Positions 22,627 through 34,648 of a stretch of DNA of 64,000 nt are shown piece by piece. The notes beneath the pieces were generated by a model. That model saw only the letters and a list, made by a program, of their open reading frames with translations. It made no database searches and was not told where the DNA came from. The translations under genes and the position numbers were made by a program. Position 1 is the stretch's first letter. Each line of letters opens with the position of its first letter. This DNA is from Opeltia flavorubescens (taxonomy: Eukaryota; Ascomycota; Lecanoromycetes; Teloschistales; Teloschistaceae), in NCBI GenBank assembly GCA_000442125.1, contig KE546975.1, positions 868,001 through 932,000 on the forward strand, written 5' to 3'.

Positions 22627-22921
22627 GACGAAGATGTGTATTCTAGAATTGGATGAATCTTATTCTTGTCCATCCATAGATACCCGAGGATGAATTGTAA
22701 GTATCATTCCGAGCCGTCAAGGATGAACACCTAGCGACATAATTTTGAGGCCGCAATGAGTGCAACTATTATTTTGCGGAGTGCTTGACGTGAAAGCGCG
22801 CGGTTGCCAAGAGATTATGCGGAATGTTCCCGCTTTCGAGGTCTTGGCTCTGGGCTCTATTTGTTTACTTTCCCAGTCACATTGCGACCAAGATACGCAG
22901 AAACAATTCAGAAGACACACG
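22627..22921. promoter_or_regulatory. Divergent promoter, NUP85 / tinA
   Basis: Only 295 bp separate the two start codons, so promoter elements must be shared or interleaved. No TATA box or named site is claimed. Confidence 0.5.
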
Positions 22922-24688
22922 ATGGAGTCTCGAAGTCTGAACACAGCCTCGGCGTATATTAACAACCTACTACTATCTCGAGGCCTTTTGCGTAATGGCG
23001 CACCGATTGACTTTGCGACGCCGGAGAAGGCAGCTGGAGGAACGGATGCGACTATGGTTAAGGTCATGAATCTGGTGCACGATCTGATTTTACAAAGAGA
23101 TGTATGATACACTGCTCGATTATTCAAGTGTGAATCATGCTAACACACTAAATAGCGTGATGTCGATACTCTTGGGAACTTATCGCAAACCCTCCAAAGT
23201 CTACGCTCGACCACGACACACCATACGCAATCACTAGCCCGACTTGAGAGTCGCAACACAGATCTCGAACGCCAGCTTACCTTATATACCACGCAAGACC
23301 AGAATGCGAAGAAGTTGGTCAAACAAGCCGAAACGAAGGCAAGAACGTTGGAAGGAGATTTACTGAAGTTGAAGGGATCCGTCAGCCAGATTAGACAGCA
23401 ATGTGCCAAGGATATCCGAAGAAGAGATCAGGAGCTTGCAAGACTCAAGCGTCATCTTGAGGGTCGTCGTGGCCGGGAAGGGAATGGAGGGCAGATAGGG
23501 GTGACGGTCATCACACCTGGAATTAGCAAGCCGCCGCCCGGAAGCAGAAGCGTCGGGAACCACGTGGACCTTGCAAGTTCTCAGTACAATTTGCGGCAAG
23601 AAACGACTGAATTCCTGACACAGTTGAGCCAAGGACTCAGCGATGAGAATGACGCCTTGATTGGCCTGGTCCGGAAGACGTTGTCAAATCTGCGCCGTCT
23701 GCAGGGTATGCCACCGGATCCGATATTGCAGCCACACATCAGTAATGGAAAATCCGGATCCGAGTTTGCGAATGTCATCATGACTGCTCCTCCATCTTAC
23801 GAGGCCCTAGCATCTGGTACAGAAGAAGTTATGGCCAATCTTCACGGCCTGCTAACAAACCCTTCATTTGTACCACTCGAAGAGGTACAGATCAGGGATG
23901 CGGAGATCCAAAAGCTCAGAGGAGCGTGGGAAAAGATGGAAGCGCGTTGGAGAGAAGCCGTGGCTCTAATGGACAGCTGGCGCAGAAGGATGGAACACAC
24001 TGGAGACACGATAAATCTATCGGATTTGAAGATGGGTATGGATCTTGGCACCGATCTTCCTGCAGCGCCAAGTCCGAGTCAAAGAATACAGCTGCCAAAT
24101 TTAGAGGATGAGCTCGTGCAGGAAAAGCTTATCATCGTAGAGGAATCGGTGGTCGACCCAGAGTCGATTTCCGCCGAGGATAGCAACGGTGGCTTTGAGG
24201 ATGGACGCGTACATATCACGGGAGACGTTGTTCTGGAGCAGCCAGAGCCAGGAGGCAACGTTCTGAAAAGTCGAAGCGGTAATGAAAGACCGCCGCTTAT
24301 CCCTCGGAAGATCGATTTTCCAGACATACCCGAGGAGAACACAAGGGCTATCAGGGACTTCGAGGATGAGCTTATTCTCGACTTGTGCAATGAGAACGGG
24401 GGAATAAGTACTGTGGAACCTACTTCACCATATGCAAAAGAGGTCCGTAGTTGGAGACCATACTGTAAGCTTGCTGAGCTGACATTGATGCAGGTGAGAT
24501 CCCCACCATCATCGCCGCAGACCATACAGCGTACACTCGAGAGGGCACGTACAGAAGCAGAGGAAAGTCGTCTAATGCATGAGAAGAAAGGGAGGAGAAG
24601 GAGCGGTGTGGTAAAGAAACTTCGTGGTAGTAGACGCAGAAGCACGCTCAGCCCTGAAGAACTTGAGAAATTGATGGGCCTTGTGTAG
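22922..24688 (+). CDS. tinA: TINA-like coiled-coil protein (afadin/alpha-actinin-binding family)
   Basis: Probable homologue of Aspergillus TINA, which binds the mitotic kinase NIMA and localises to spindle pole bodies (family knowledge). Two exons (22922-23101, 23156-24688) give about 570 aa. The start MESRSLNTASAYINNLLLSR leads into the ADIP-type N-terminal region (about 1-200): a short helix, then a long coiled coil with LVKQAETKARTLEGDLLKLK and DQELARLKRHLEGRR. A second helical block (about 290-340) contains IQKLRGAWEKMEARWREAV. The C-terminal half is acidic and then Ser/Arg-rich, with clusters such as GRRRSGVVKKLRGSRRRS that are potential kinase targets (inference). Assignment rests on architecture and the N-terminal block; I have not aligned it. 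Confidence 0.72.
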
Positions 24689-27600
24689 CGTTGTATTCGA
24701 AGTCATATAATGCTTGATGAGATATCCCATGCTTCGGATCTATGCGATCAGCGGTTGAACGTAGAGGTCAGCATAGTTTCTACATCCATCGAAAAAGAAT
24801 TCCCTGCATCCAAGCAACGAGATTCTCGAGTAGATATTTCCAACTTCAAGATGTGTTGTCGGCTTACAGAATTATGTCATTCCGATGGAGTGATTGACGG
24901 TGGTCGCATGAACGAACGCCTGTTAACATGCATGCGACGCGCGTCAGAGATGCAAGTTGATTGGGTTGCTGGAAAGAGAATGTTTTGCAACGTGATTCGT
25001 CTATATGGTAAGGTCCTTCCAGAGGCCTCGAGGCTGCCTGCCTGAGGCAACCAACGTTATTCGAACAATGTCCTTGCTGCCTGCGCAAGACTATTTATAT
25101 CATCCACCTCGTGCAATGAAAGACGGAAAACATGAAGTTGGGAAATGCCGCCTGTGCATTACTCTTGATTCATGATACCCGAAAAAGGTGCATCAGTACA
25201 ACGCCCGAAAATGCTCAACGCTAATTTCCCACATGACCTTTCCCTCGCCATGCCTGCATGACTCTCATCCATTCATACCACATTAAGATGTCCTCCCAGC
25301 TTGCTCAAACGGTGATTCATCCCCAGACGTGATTATTCGCCCTTTCGTTGACACAGTCAAAGAGGAGCGTGCCGGCTTAACCACCCTAGCCGTGCAGGAG
25401 ATGTGATGGTTTTGTACATATCGTGGAGCACTGCTCCATTGGAATCCTTAGGAAAGATGCAAATCGAGAAACTTCAAAGAAATGACGCGGAGATGAAGCA
25501 GCTGAAGCCTCATAGTAGGGTGACCGGCGCCCCAAAGACGCTTGCCGATATCCTCATGGCATACTGCCACCTTCTTTCCTCATTCCCAGTCTCGCCAGAG
25601 GATGTGCTGTTGGTCCTCCATTTCCAGAATTTCCATCGGGGAACCTGCTGCCCAGCAACGTCACCGGCGAAAACTTTTTGGATAATTCTGATAGTTTTGG
25701 CTACGATTACTTTGACTTGCGTAGCCCGAGTCCGAATACGTCGGCTGTTGGCTGTATGTTTGAGGCCTCGCGACGGAATGCTGATTGCATTTGTATCCAA
25801 CATAAACTGTCCGCACGTTCACATCATGATGTCCAAAGGCGGGACACGGGTCGACACTGTGACTGTAATAGATGCAACGGCAGACTGCGTAGCGTTCGAT
25901 GACCTTGATACACATTGTGATATATTCTTTTGAGACTCGAATAGGCTATGACGGAAAGGGTGATTGTCTGGTGAGGATCTTTTAAACGGAAGAACACCTG
26001 GTTATTAAGGAAGCACTTTCAACTTAAAGAACGAATAAGGAAATGAGATTGACGAAACGAGTCTGTGGCAGCCTGCTATGACACAGAGGGAATGACACAG
26101 AGAGACACGTGGTAAGGACCGGTCAGGATATATATCAAAAAAAAACCCTCTCTGCTTTGTCTTACTTTCGCTGAGCGAATGAACTTGCATCCAGAGGTAG
26201 GGCGTAGCAGGCACCAACTGCTAGGCATCCCCTGCAGATGTCTGATACCATGCCTAAAGACAAGTCGGCAATGCAGACGAAGATAGTAAGAAGACTTAGC
26301 TTGACGGAACACATGAAGATATCGATATGGATAACCTCCGAGAGACTAGAGGAGACTCGGCCTGGGTATACCGAGGCTTTACCAGGTACAGAGCACGAAG
26401 CCGTCAGCTTCGAGGAGGCTGGTGCACTAGTGGTCCAGCTGGTGGGTAACTATGATCGATCCGCAACGGTGGAGCAACATGCCCCGGAGCAGAACAGCCT
26501 CAATTATGGCGCAAAGGTTTCCTGTCACACTAGTCCGTGAGATGTAGATAGACGAACGGCGGGTGAGAAGTGGCATGTCAAGTGCTGGTGCTGAGCCTTA
26601 CGGGAGGGAATGGTGCAGGAACACATTATTGCTGTCATTCCTTCCGGACCCTTCTGTTCCTAGCGGGATTGCGTCCTTACTCAGATGACGATCAGTGAGT
26701 CAGTGCTCGTCGAGGTCCCTGAGAATAGCAGCCTTGTGAGCCTGCGGAATCGTAGGTATGGCAGCTCGGTGACTCGTTAGAGATGTTAGATTCAGGCGGC
26801 CCTTGAGGCGCATGGTGTTTAGCGCGGGCTTCTACGCCGACCAGGTAACAATGATCTCAACATAGACAAAGAGCCGCTTCATCAATTCACCTTGGTAAAA
26901 CGACCAACAAAGGGTCTTCTCCTCACCCTCTGTTTGGTCGATGACATTATTGCTCAGGTACAAGTATGCGTTGGATTTTGACAGGAGCATCAAATTGCTA
27001 AAAATAGGTAGGGCTGACCTTGAGGAACGAAGGATAGTAGGGATGACGCAATAGATCTCCAGAATCGACATGCTTTTTCGTAGTCAGCAATTTGAGTATG
27101 TAGCAGTAAAAATCTGACCCTGCATGTAAGGCTCACAATCTGCATATTCGTGGATGCGAAAACGGTCCTACCAGCTCTCTCAATCAGGGATTGTAGTCAG
27201 CCTACACCAAGCCCCATTGGTCGACTTTCAGCCTTAGCTCAGCCTCAACGGTTTCTTCGATTAAAGTGACGATCATTGAAGGAACGGTACAAGACCGTTC
27301 TGAAAAGCCCCATGTTTCCTGCAGCCCTAAAATTGGTTGACTGAGCGATTTCTCGGTTCTGAATCAAATATCGAGGCCTTGAGTCAACCTTCTTGATTTT
27401 CCGAATCAAGCGCGAATTAATGTTGTCTTCGAGCATACACACTTGGGATTCCCAACCTAAGAATCATGAACGCAACCCCAGCAAATCAGATGCTATGATA
27501 CATCAAAAACCATTAAAAGTTCAATATGGATTTTTGAATTTCCCTTCTAAAACCGTTTGCGTGACATTAATTGTCGGATCCGAAGTTTATCGAGGGCCGA

Positions 27601-28334
27601 ATGGCAGTTGATGATCTAAATTTACCTTCCAAACGCACTCAATGTATCCAATGATATTAACAAATACACAAGATTCTAGAGATAGCCTTTTTCCAATGTT
27701 GATTTCAGGTTAAAGATTGATGGTGTGGTACTGATCCTCCTGGAATGAAGGATTCTATCATTTGCCCATCCTGTTGGACCATTGCCGTTTATTACATACC
27801 ATCAACACACTTTTGGCATGGCTAATAACACTCAGATGGTGCCACGAGAAGTTCTCGATCTGCCAGGATTAGGAACATAAGAGCGCAGCTGGCTGAGTGA
27901 TCCCTCCACAGTTTATATGGCGTCAGGCACTTGCTGTTCATCAGTCTTGCCTTCACCAGAATCATTCATTTGGTGGCAGCCTGGGGTAGACAATTGTCCT
28001 AAAATGGTATATTCATGACCAACATACTGAGCATTCTTTTAGAGTTGCATCCTCTGGTACCGTTGGAATAAACTATGGGACAAAGGCTGGGGCCGTTATG
28101 ATGGGTGTTTTGGAATCTGTATCGTTAGGCGCTCTGACGGCCCCTTTAATTCCTGCGGCACTGCGCCTTGTCTTGTGTGGTACAGCCAACACGAAAGCAG
28201 ATCCAGGAGCTGAACCAAATTTTTCGTGATCTTCAAACATCTCTTGTTGATATTGACAGCCAGTACCCTACGGCATGTGCTACCATTAATGACCGATCGC
28301 GCCTACGAAGTTGACAGGAAACTAAGGCGGAAAG
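24689..28334. other. Gene-poor region of 3.6 kb
   Basis: The region lies between the tinA-like gene and the DOMON-b561 gene, both on the plus strand. It is mostly short ORFs without domains. A coding-like fragment at about 25590-25770 is listed separately. An A-tract lies at about 26138-26146. The 26.8-28.2 kb part is AT-richer. No RNA gene, terminal repeat or transposase was recognised. Confidence 0.45.
25590..25770 (+). other. Coding-like fragment without a supported gene model
   Basis: In one plus-strand frame this stretch reads as acidic, aromatic, low-hydrophobicity sequence (for example PPFPEFPSGNLLPSN, then ENFLDNSDSFGYDYFDL). This looks like a disordered segment of a regulatory protein more than random translation. 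The frame extends further but becomes Cys/His/Arg-rich noise, and no matching start exon or domain was found. A longer ORF in another frame (25403-25933) has one hydrophobic stretch. It may be a decayed gene, a missed exon or chance. Confidence 0.15.
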
Positions 28335-29784
28335 ATGACGCGAAAGTGGAGTCTTGCTGGTACATCGACTCCACTCCCAACTTGAAGACTGGACATCGGA
28401 CTCATACTCACGGCGAATACAGCTCTTCTGCTTACAGTTGTTCATGTGGCCGCTTTTGGAGCTTCGACTTTCGTCTCAAGCAATTCCACGCATAACCTGA
28501 CTTTCTCAATCGTTCTCCCAGATGCCCCGAGAGACCCGGACACCTTTGGTTTCTACTTGAGCGCTCCTCATGGCAACTCTTGGATTGCAGTCGGTTTCGG
28601 AGATGAGATGAATGATTCCTTTATGTTGGTTGCTTATACAGACACGAGTGGAAAAAGTATGCCTCCCCTCCATCTTTGCCGCACCTTCGACTGACATGGA
28701 ATACGGATGTCACCCTAAGCCCGAGACTCGGCACTGGCCATGTCGAACCTTCGTATTACAAAAACAGTACCATGTCAATCGAGATCAAAGATTGCGCTAT
28801 TCGAGATGGGCGATACGTGATCAATGCTATCTGTCATAGCTGTAGAAGCTGGAGAACGGGATCTATTGATTTCAATTCGAAACGCCAAGCCATGATATAC
28901 GCTGTGGGTTCGGATGAGATGCGGCTCAATAGTAACGCGCAGGATGCCGGCCTGCGGAGGCATGATTATTATGGAACGTTCAAGATCGATATGGTAGCAG
29001 CAAAAGGCGACCCGTCGCTGTTCCCGCCCAAAGACCTGTCTGCTACAAATTCTACAGATTTCAAAGAGCATAATGACCATGAATACAGTAGCTCGATACA
29101 CCGTGTTGTAATGGTTGGAACATTCGTTGCCCTGTTCCCCATCGGTGTATTCTACAAGACAATCTTGGGCAACATTCGCTGGCATTATTACACCCAGATA
29201 TTTGGTATCTTAGTCGTTATCGTTGGTTCTGGATTAGGCGTTGCTTTGAGTCGTTCCTACGAGCGAGTAAGTCATCAGCAACCTCAGAGGGACGATCGGC
29301 CTCTTTGGAATTTCAGGACCTCAGATCATTGTGCTAATTCAGTCTTTAGTCCAAGCATTACAACCATCCCCATCAGCTCATTGGTGTAGTTGTCCTTGTT
29401 CTCATTCTTCTGCAGGCAACCCTAGGTGGTCTTCATCACCGGATATTTGAAGCGAAGCAAAAGCCTACTATTATGGGAATCATTCATCGGGTCCTTGGTC
29501 CTGTGGCTATTCTTTTCGGTATCATAAATGGATTTCTTGGCTTTAACTTCGCCTTAACGCCTCGTCGCAACATCGGATACGCCATCGTTATTATCATCGT
29601 CCTCCTTCTCCTTTGCGGCGCGGCGCTGTTTCAAATGCGTCGTCGGCGTCGTCAAGAAGCATATAAAACCCCTGCTGCGCACAACTTCCTCAACGCATAC
29701 AATGCGCCCTCTTCCACGACTGACATTCCTCTTCAGCCCAGCTTTGGTCAACCACATGCTTACGGACGGCCACCGGGAGCTTGA
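28335..29784 (+). CDS. DOMON-cytochrome b561 membrane protein
   Basis: Predicted trans-membrane electron-transfer protein: an extracellular haem-binding DOMON domain followed by a cytochrome b561 core. Four exons (28335-28359, 28423-28656, 28707-29266, 29350-29784) give about 417 aa. The first exon was found by joining to a hydrophobic segment, giving the signal peptide MTRKWSLAALLLTVVHVAAF. DOMON (about 20-190) includes WIAVGFGDEMNDSFMLVAY and SPRLGTGHVEPSYY, with Met and His candidates for haem ligation. The b561 part (about 225-380) has the expected His residues in SSIHRVVM, IRWHYYTQIF, HYNHPHQLIG and MGIIHRVLGP within hydrophobic helices. The tail is basic, then Pro-rich and cytosolic. 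The second intron (28657-28706) has a good donor and a CTGAC branch site but ends in GG, not AG; see findings. The gene may therefore be damaged or the base miscalled. Confidence 0.82.
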
Positions 29785-30689
29785 ATGAATCTGGGTCCAG
29801 GGCGGCGCCTAGATTCAGCATGGAAGTTCATTATGTACACCGTGATACATGTAGGCGTTTGTGATGTTCTCTTGTCTGTGGGGCAGATTTGTGACCGTAT
29901 AATGAGAGAGAGTGTCGTAGTTCGTGTTCTGATGTATCTATCAATGATGGAATGATATATGGGGATATTCCTTCTAAATGCTTCTTTAGAGAATTATCCT
30001 TGGAACTCCTGACATGTGAGTCTCCATGGCGAATGTCTTAGTATGTACCAAGTACAAGGCTACTTTACAAATTCACGGAATGGATAGCGTTTTATACTGC
30101 CTCGAGTACTGTTGTTCTCGCTGTCGAGGCGTTCATTACCAGAGTACCTTGACCGCACAGAAGTAAGTAGTAGGGGAAGGCTTTTCATCGTCTTTAAAAG
30201 ATCTGCTATGTGACATGAATTTTGTTGGCTGGAATACACTGGAAGGTAGGATCTGATCGGTGTTATTGACTGTCACTCCGGCGATTATTATGGCCAAGGT
30301 CGCGCGTGACGGGCCACGCCGATTGGTTGAAAGTCGCCAATACTAATTTCCCTACAAGCCTACTAAGTGATGCGAAAGGAGACGATTCACCGCCGAGTCT
30401 ATCGAGATGGAAGCAACATCTGCACCTCAACTTTCTGTTCTTAGCATATTCCATACTACCTTGTCCTTCTGCGGCGCATTCACTTGGACATTATCGCGCA
30501 TTGACGTGATGCGGTGATACCCTTGATACGCCGACCTTGGATGTTTCATCTTCTCCGACACCACCGACCTTTTGACGGACCAACCTGCACCTTTGGCCCT
30601 GTGTCAATCCCTACTCTTCTTCCCTGTGGCAGATCTCGGATCACATCGACCGAAGTGTTGAGGGACGTCGCTCACATTCCTAGTCTAAC
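29785..30689. other. Intergenic, SPA2 upstream region
   Basis: The 0.9 kb holds the DOMON-b561 3' UTR and the SPA2 promoter and leader. The 150 bp before the SPA2 start are C/T-rich. Small ORFs show no domain. Confidence 0.5.
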
Positions 30690-33194
30690 ATGAGCGGCCC
30701 TACTGGCACTTTCTCACCAGTCTCCACTGATGGAAGCGAGTGGAGCGGCATAGGCAGATACCACAACTTAGAACCGTCCAATTATTCATCCCAATCTTCG
30801 CATCCGCGTGGCAACCTCGTAACTCCTCCAGTTTCTGGCTCCTCCACCGGTGTCCAAGGTCGTCTGTCGAATGGAATGAATAGACCTCTCAACGGCCCTG
30901 GCAATCCTTCACCACCTAGTTCCATCGCTCGTTCTAGCTATGGCACCTCGTTATCAGACCATCAGAGGAGGAAAACGTTGATGATGGAAGAGACGCTGTC
31001 GCAGCATTACAACATCCTCAAGAGATACCTGGCTTCATCACTACGCGATGAAAAAGGTAATAATAAAGTCAACCGCGCAAGAGACAAGCTGCTTCGGCTT
31101 TCTCCAGTCCAGTTCCAAGAGCTCAGTACCGATGTCTACGATGAGTTACTTCGAAGGCAGAGCGCCGCCGGACAGCAAACGAGCGGACCCGGTCAAGTGC
31201 CTTCGTATCTCCTTCCAAAAAACAACTTTCATCCCAAGAGGAACCAAGCGAGACAGAAACTGTCAAGTTCGTAACTCATCATGGTTATGAGGCTGTGTTT
31301 ATGTAGTGATGCTAACAAATCGTAGGTTTGCCCCCTCCCCGGTTCCGCGACCTCGCCACAGATGTGTTTTACGAGCTTGAGCGGAGATTTCCGAGGTTTG
31401 CTGGCGCAGAAATTGGCAGGAATGGAAGCCCAGCTCCCAGTGTACGAGGCCCTCCAAGCCGGGTTGGAACACCGAATGGTATGAGACCAGGTTCCAGGGG
31501 TCAAGGGCAACCAGGACCAGGGCAGGGTCCTATTGCTGGATACGGTCCTCCAAGGAATGCCTCACTTGGAAGCCAGGTGATGGCTGGTCTAGGGATCCCT
31601 GGAGTTGGGGGGCCGGACGATGCCTACGGACGGCCAACTGCCAAGACTTTTCAGAGCAGCACCATCATACCCAATAAGAGCACCCTGGTTGAGGACGATG
31701 ACGATCAGACGGGTCCGGAGGATAACGATGATGGTCGAAGTGAATTTTCCAGGAGAAGGAGGGACACTGGGAACACTCAGCGGAGCGTTGCCATGCTCAG
31801 TGATAGGGACAGGAGGGCTATTGCAGACTTGGAAATTCAAGTCAATGACCTTCAAGGCAAAATTGGGCGGCTAGAAACCACAGTCAAGGATAGGGACTTT
31901 GAAATTCAAGATCTGCGACAGGCTTATGATGGAAAGGAACAGGTAAGATTTTGTTTCCACCGGACACAGAGTGCTCATTGTTGACTGATCCTTACGGCAG
32001 GCAAACCGCGAATGGGTGAACTTGAAAGACAATTTGGAGACTAAGCTGGCTGAGGCGCAGAAGCTGAACACAGATTTGCGGTCCGAGTTGGAGAGGGTCA
32101 AGTCAGACAAGACGACTGTTGAGCGGCAGCTGCGCTCTGAGCTCGACCAGATGACTAAAAGGGGTGACAGCAGCGAAAGCGAATGGAAAACACGCTATGA
32201 AGGTCTCAACAAGGCACATCTAGAGCTTCAAAATGAAATGAAGCAACAACAGGTTACAGCTCGAGAAGTCAAGCAAGAAGCCACAGGATTTCTTAACGAG
32301 ATGAAGATGCTATCGGAACGTAGCACCAAAACGTACGAGCGGGAAGAGTTGCTCGTTCGACAAAACTACAGGCTCGAAGAGCAGGTAGATGAATGGAAAT
32401 CGCGGTATGCACGAGCAAAGGCTCAGCTACGGGCGTTGAGAACCTCATCTGCTCCTTTCCAGCAGGTGAACGTCGGGCAATTTGCCAAGGCTGGAGATTT
32501 GATCCAGCAAGACGGTCTCGTGCAGGATATCCATGTCACAAGATTCCAGGTTGCCATCGATGAGCTTTTACAGAATGCTCGCACGAGCAGCGCTGAGAGC
32601 GTTCTTCCTTCCGTCAGACAGGTTGTTATTGCCGTCCGGCAAATTACCCAAGACATCGGGGAAGCGAGCAATGATCCAACAGGTCAGCAGATAAGCAAGC
32701 TTAAGGGCAAGGTGTCGGCGACTGCCAATAATTTGATCACGGCATCAAAGAATTTCGCAGCATCAAATGGGTTATCGCCTGTTTCGTTGTTGGATGCTGC
32801 AACATCGCACTTGACAACGGCGGCGGTGGAGTTAATCCGTCTCGTAAAGATTCACCCTTCTCCGGCTAGCGAGCTTGAGATGGAGGAAGAAGATAACAGC
32901 GTGATCGCGGAGTCCCCCGCCGCGTACTATGGAATCCAGCACGACAGAATGAGCTACGGTGGCGAATCCATCTACAGCTCGCCAAGCTCCCCCCGGCCTC
33001 GGAATGCCTTTGCCGATCCTGTACAAACGAAGCAAGCATATCATCATCGAAACCTCTCTTCTCGTGACGCAGCCATGAACGGTATCAAGGCGCCATCGCA
33101 GACGAAGATTGGATTTGGTATCCGCGAACAGGAAGACGATCTTGAGGAGCTGAATGTCAGCGGATCTCAAGTGACCCCCATCCACTCGTATTGA
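30690..33194 (+). CDS. SPA2: Polarisome scaffold Spa2 (GIT/SHD domain)
   Basis: Scaffold of the polarisome at hyphal tips and septa, linking formin, Bud6 and MAP-kinase partners (family knowledge). Three exons (30690-31266, 31326-31942, 32001-33194) give 795 aa. Residues 1-95 are Ser/Pro-rich. The Spa2 homology domain has two GIT-type repeats at about 105-225: NRARDKLLRLSPVQFQELST with DVYDEL, and RNQARQKLSSLPPPRFRDLA with DVFYEL. A Gly/Pro linker and an acidic stretch (VEDDDDQTGPEDNDD) follow. Long coiled coils run from about 360 to 570, e.g. RDRRAIADLEIQVNDLQGKI and KDNLETKLAEAQKLN. The C-terminal helical region (about 575-690) contains VGQFAKAGDLIQQDGLVQ. The first intron uses a GTTCGT donor; this is the only choice that restores KLSSLPPPRF. 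Length is less than yeast Spa2 but usual for filamentous fungi. Confidence 0.93.
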
Positions 33195-34648
33195 CGAGCT
33201 TTAAGTTTTCGTTGAAGACGGCACAGAAAGGTTGGCATTCAAGACGATTTGGATCTGGTGGTTGTCAAAGAACATCTCGACAGCATCGTGGCGATTACAA
33301 GTAAGACGATGACCAACAGCCAGCAGGCGGACTATACGTGCAGACCAGGCCAGTTGGCAACAAGCCTCAGGAGCGCAGAGATACACAATATACGGACATG
33401 GAGCAAAATCAGGGACACAATATTACCTTTAGCATGGAAGAATGAAGAGCTCGCACAGCGATTTGATCAGCTTGATGATGGAGTGTAAGCTGGGTTTGAT
33501 CTCGCAAGGTTTAGTAGCATATACGAGGGTACCTGCATACGTGCTGCATTTCTTGGGAGTTTAGGGGATCTGGGATGAGGGATTGGCGATGATGCAGCCT
33601 GCACGCTGTCGTCCGATCTGGAGGAAGCTTTCCTATTGCTATCTTTGATATTTTTTTGCAGAGCGCAGCCATATCCTAGCCTCCCTAGGTTGCTTGCTCT
33701 GGCTTGAGCAAAATGAATTTGTATAATCACATAGGCCTTCGGCGGATTCCGACGACAACTTATTATTCTAATGAGAAGTGGTGCGAGGAGGGGAAAATGC
33801 ACCTAATTTCAAGTCTTCTAATAGTGCTTAGCCTGACAAATATCTTCTTGCCAGGGAAAATCATTCCAACCACCAGAATATGCTCACATAGATATTGACA
33901 TAGCACATAGCATATGATTGTTAACACGCTCACTTCATATACCTCGGACTGAAGGAGGAGGATCTCCAAGCTGAACGCGCTAACTCAATCGGGTGACTAA
34001 AGTAGGCTGTAGGTTAGCCAATGAAAGCCGTTCAAAGGCTTATCGATTTCTCGATCCCGCGATACCCCACATAGCTTCGCCTAATGGTCGAATCTTTTAG
34101 CTTCACCACCTTTCTCTCTTGTGTAAGACATGACTGGCAGAGAGCTGTTGATACCTTTCCACAATCGTCATATTCCCTCCGACTCCCTTCTGCATGCGCA
34201 CGTTCTAGCCCGCGACAGCCGAGCAGAAGTGGATGCTGCACCACGCCGACTAGCCTTTGACAGATCGCCATCCCGCCATCCAGCTGGTGCATTCACTACA
34301 TAGCATGGGAATAGGAGGCGCCGAGGTCGATCCATTCTTATCAGTATCGAAATGGAAGCCCGTCCTTCAAGTCTAGTAGTATCAATGGATAAAGTATCGG
34401 CCATCTCCATCATCTCATATCCTTTTTCTTCCCTTGAACTCCCTTCTCTTATCCACTTCTCTCGGATCGTCATTGCACATCCTTCCCTGACTTTTCATCG
34501 TCATGCTTGAACTTTCTTAAATCTCCTACCATTCTCCACCTGACCTTAATCGTACCCTCTCTCACTCACTCATAATCCTTCACGCTGTGGGTATACCTTC
34601 TGTACATTTCAGGACCATAACACCAGCGTCACAGCTGCTGCTGCAATC
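33195..34648. other. Intergenic, SPA2 downstream / permease upstream
   Basis: The 1.45 kb holds the SPA2 3' UTR and the promoter and leader of the permease. C/T-rich tracts lie before the permease start (about 34410-34600). ORFs on both strands are short and lack domains. No RNA gene or repeat was recognised. Confidence 0.5.
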
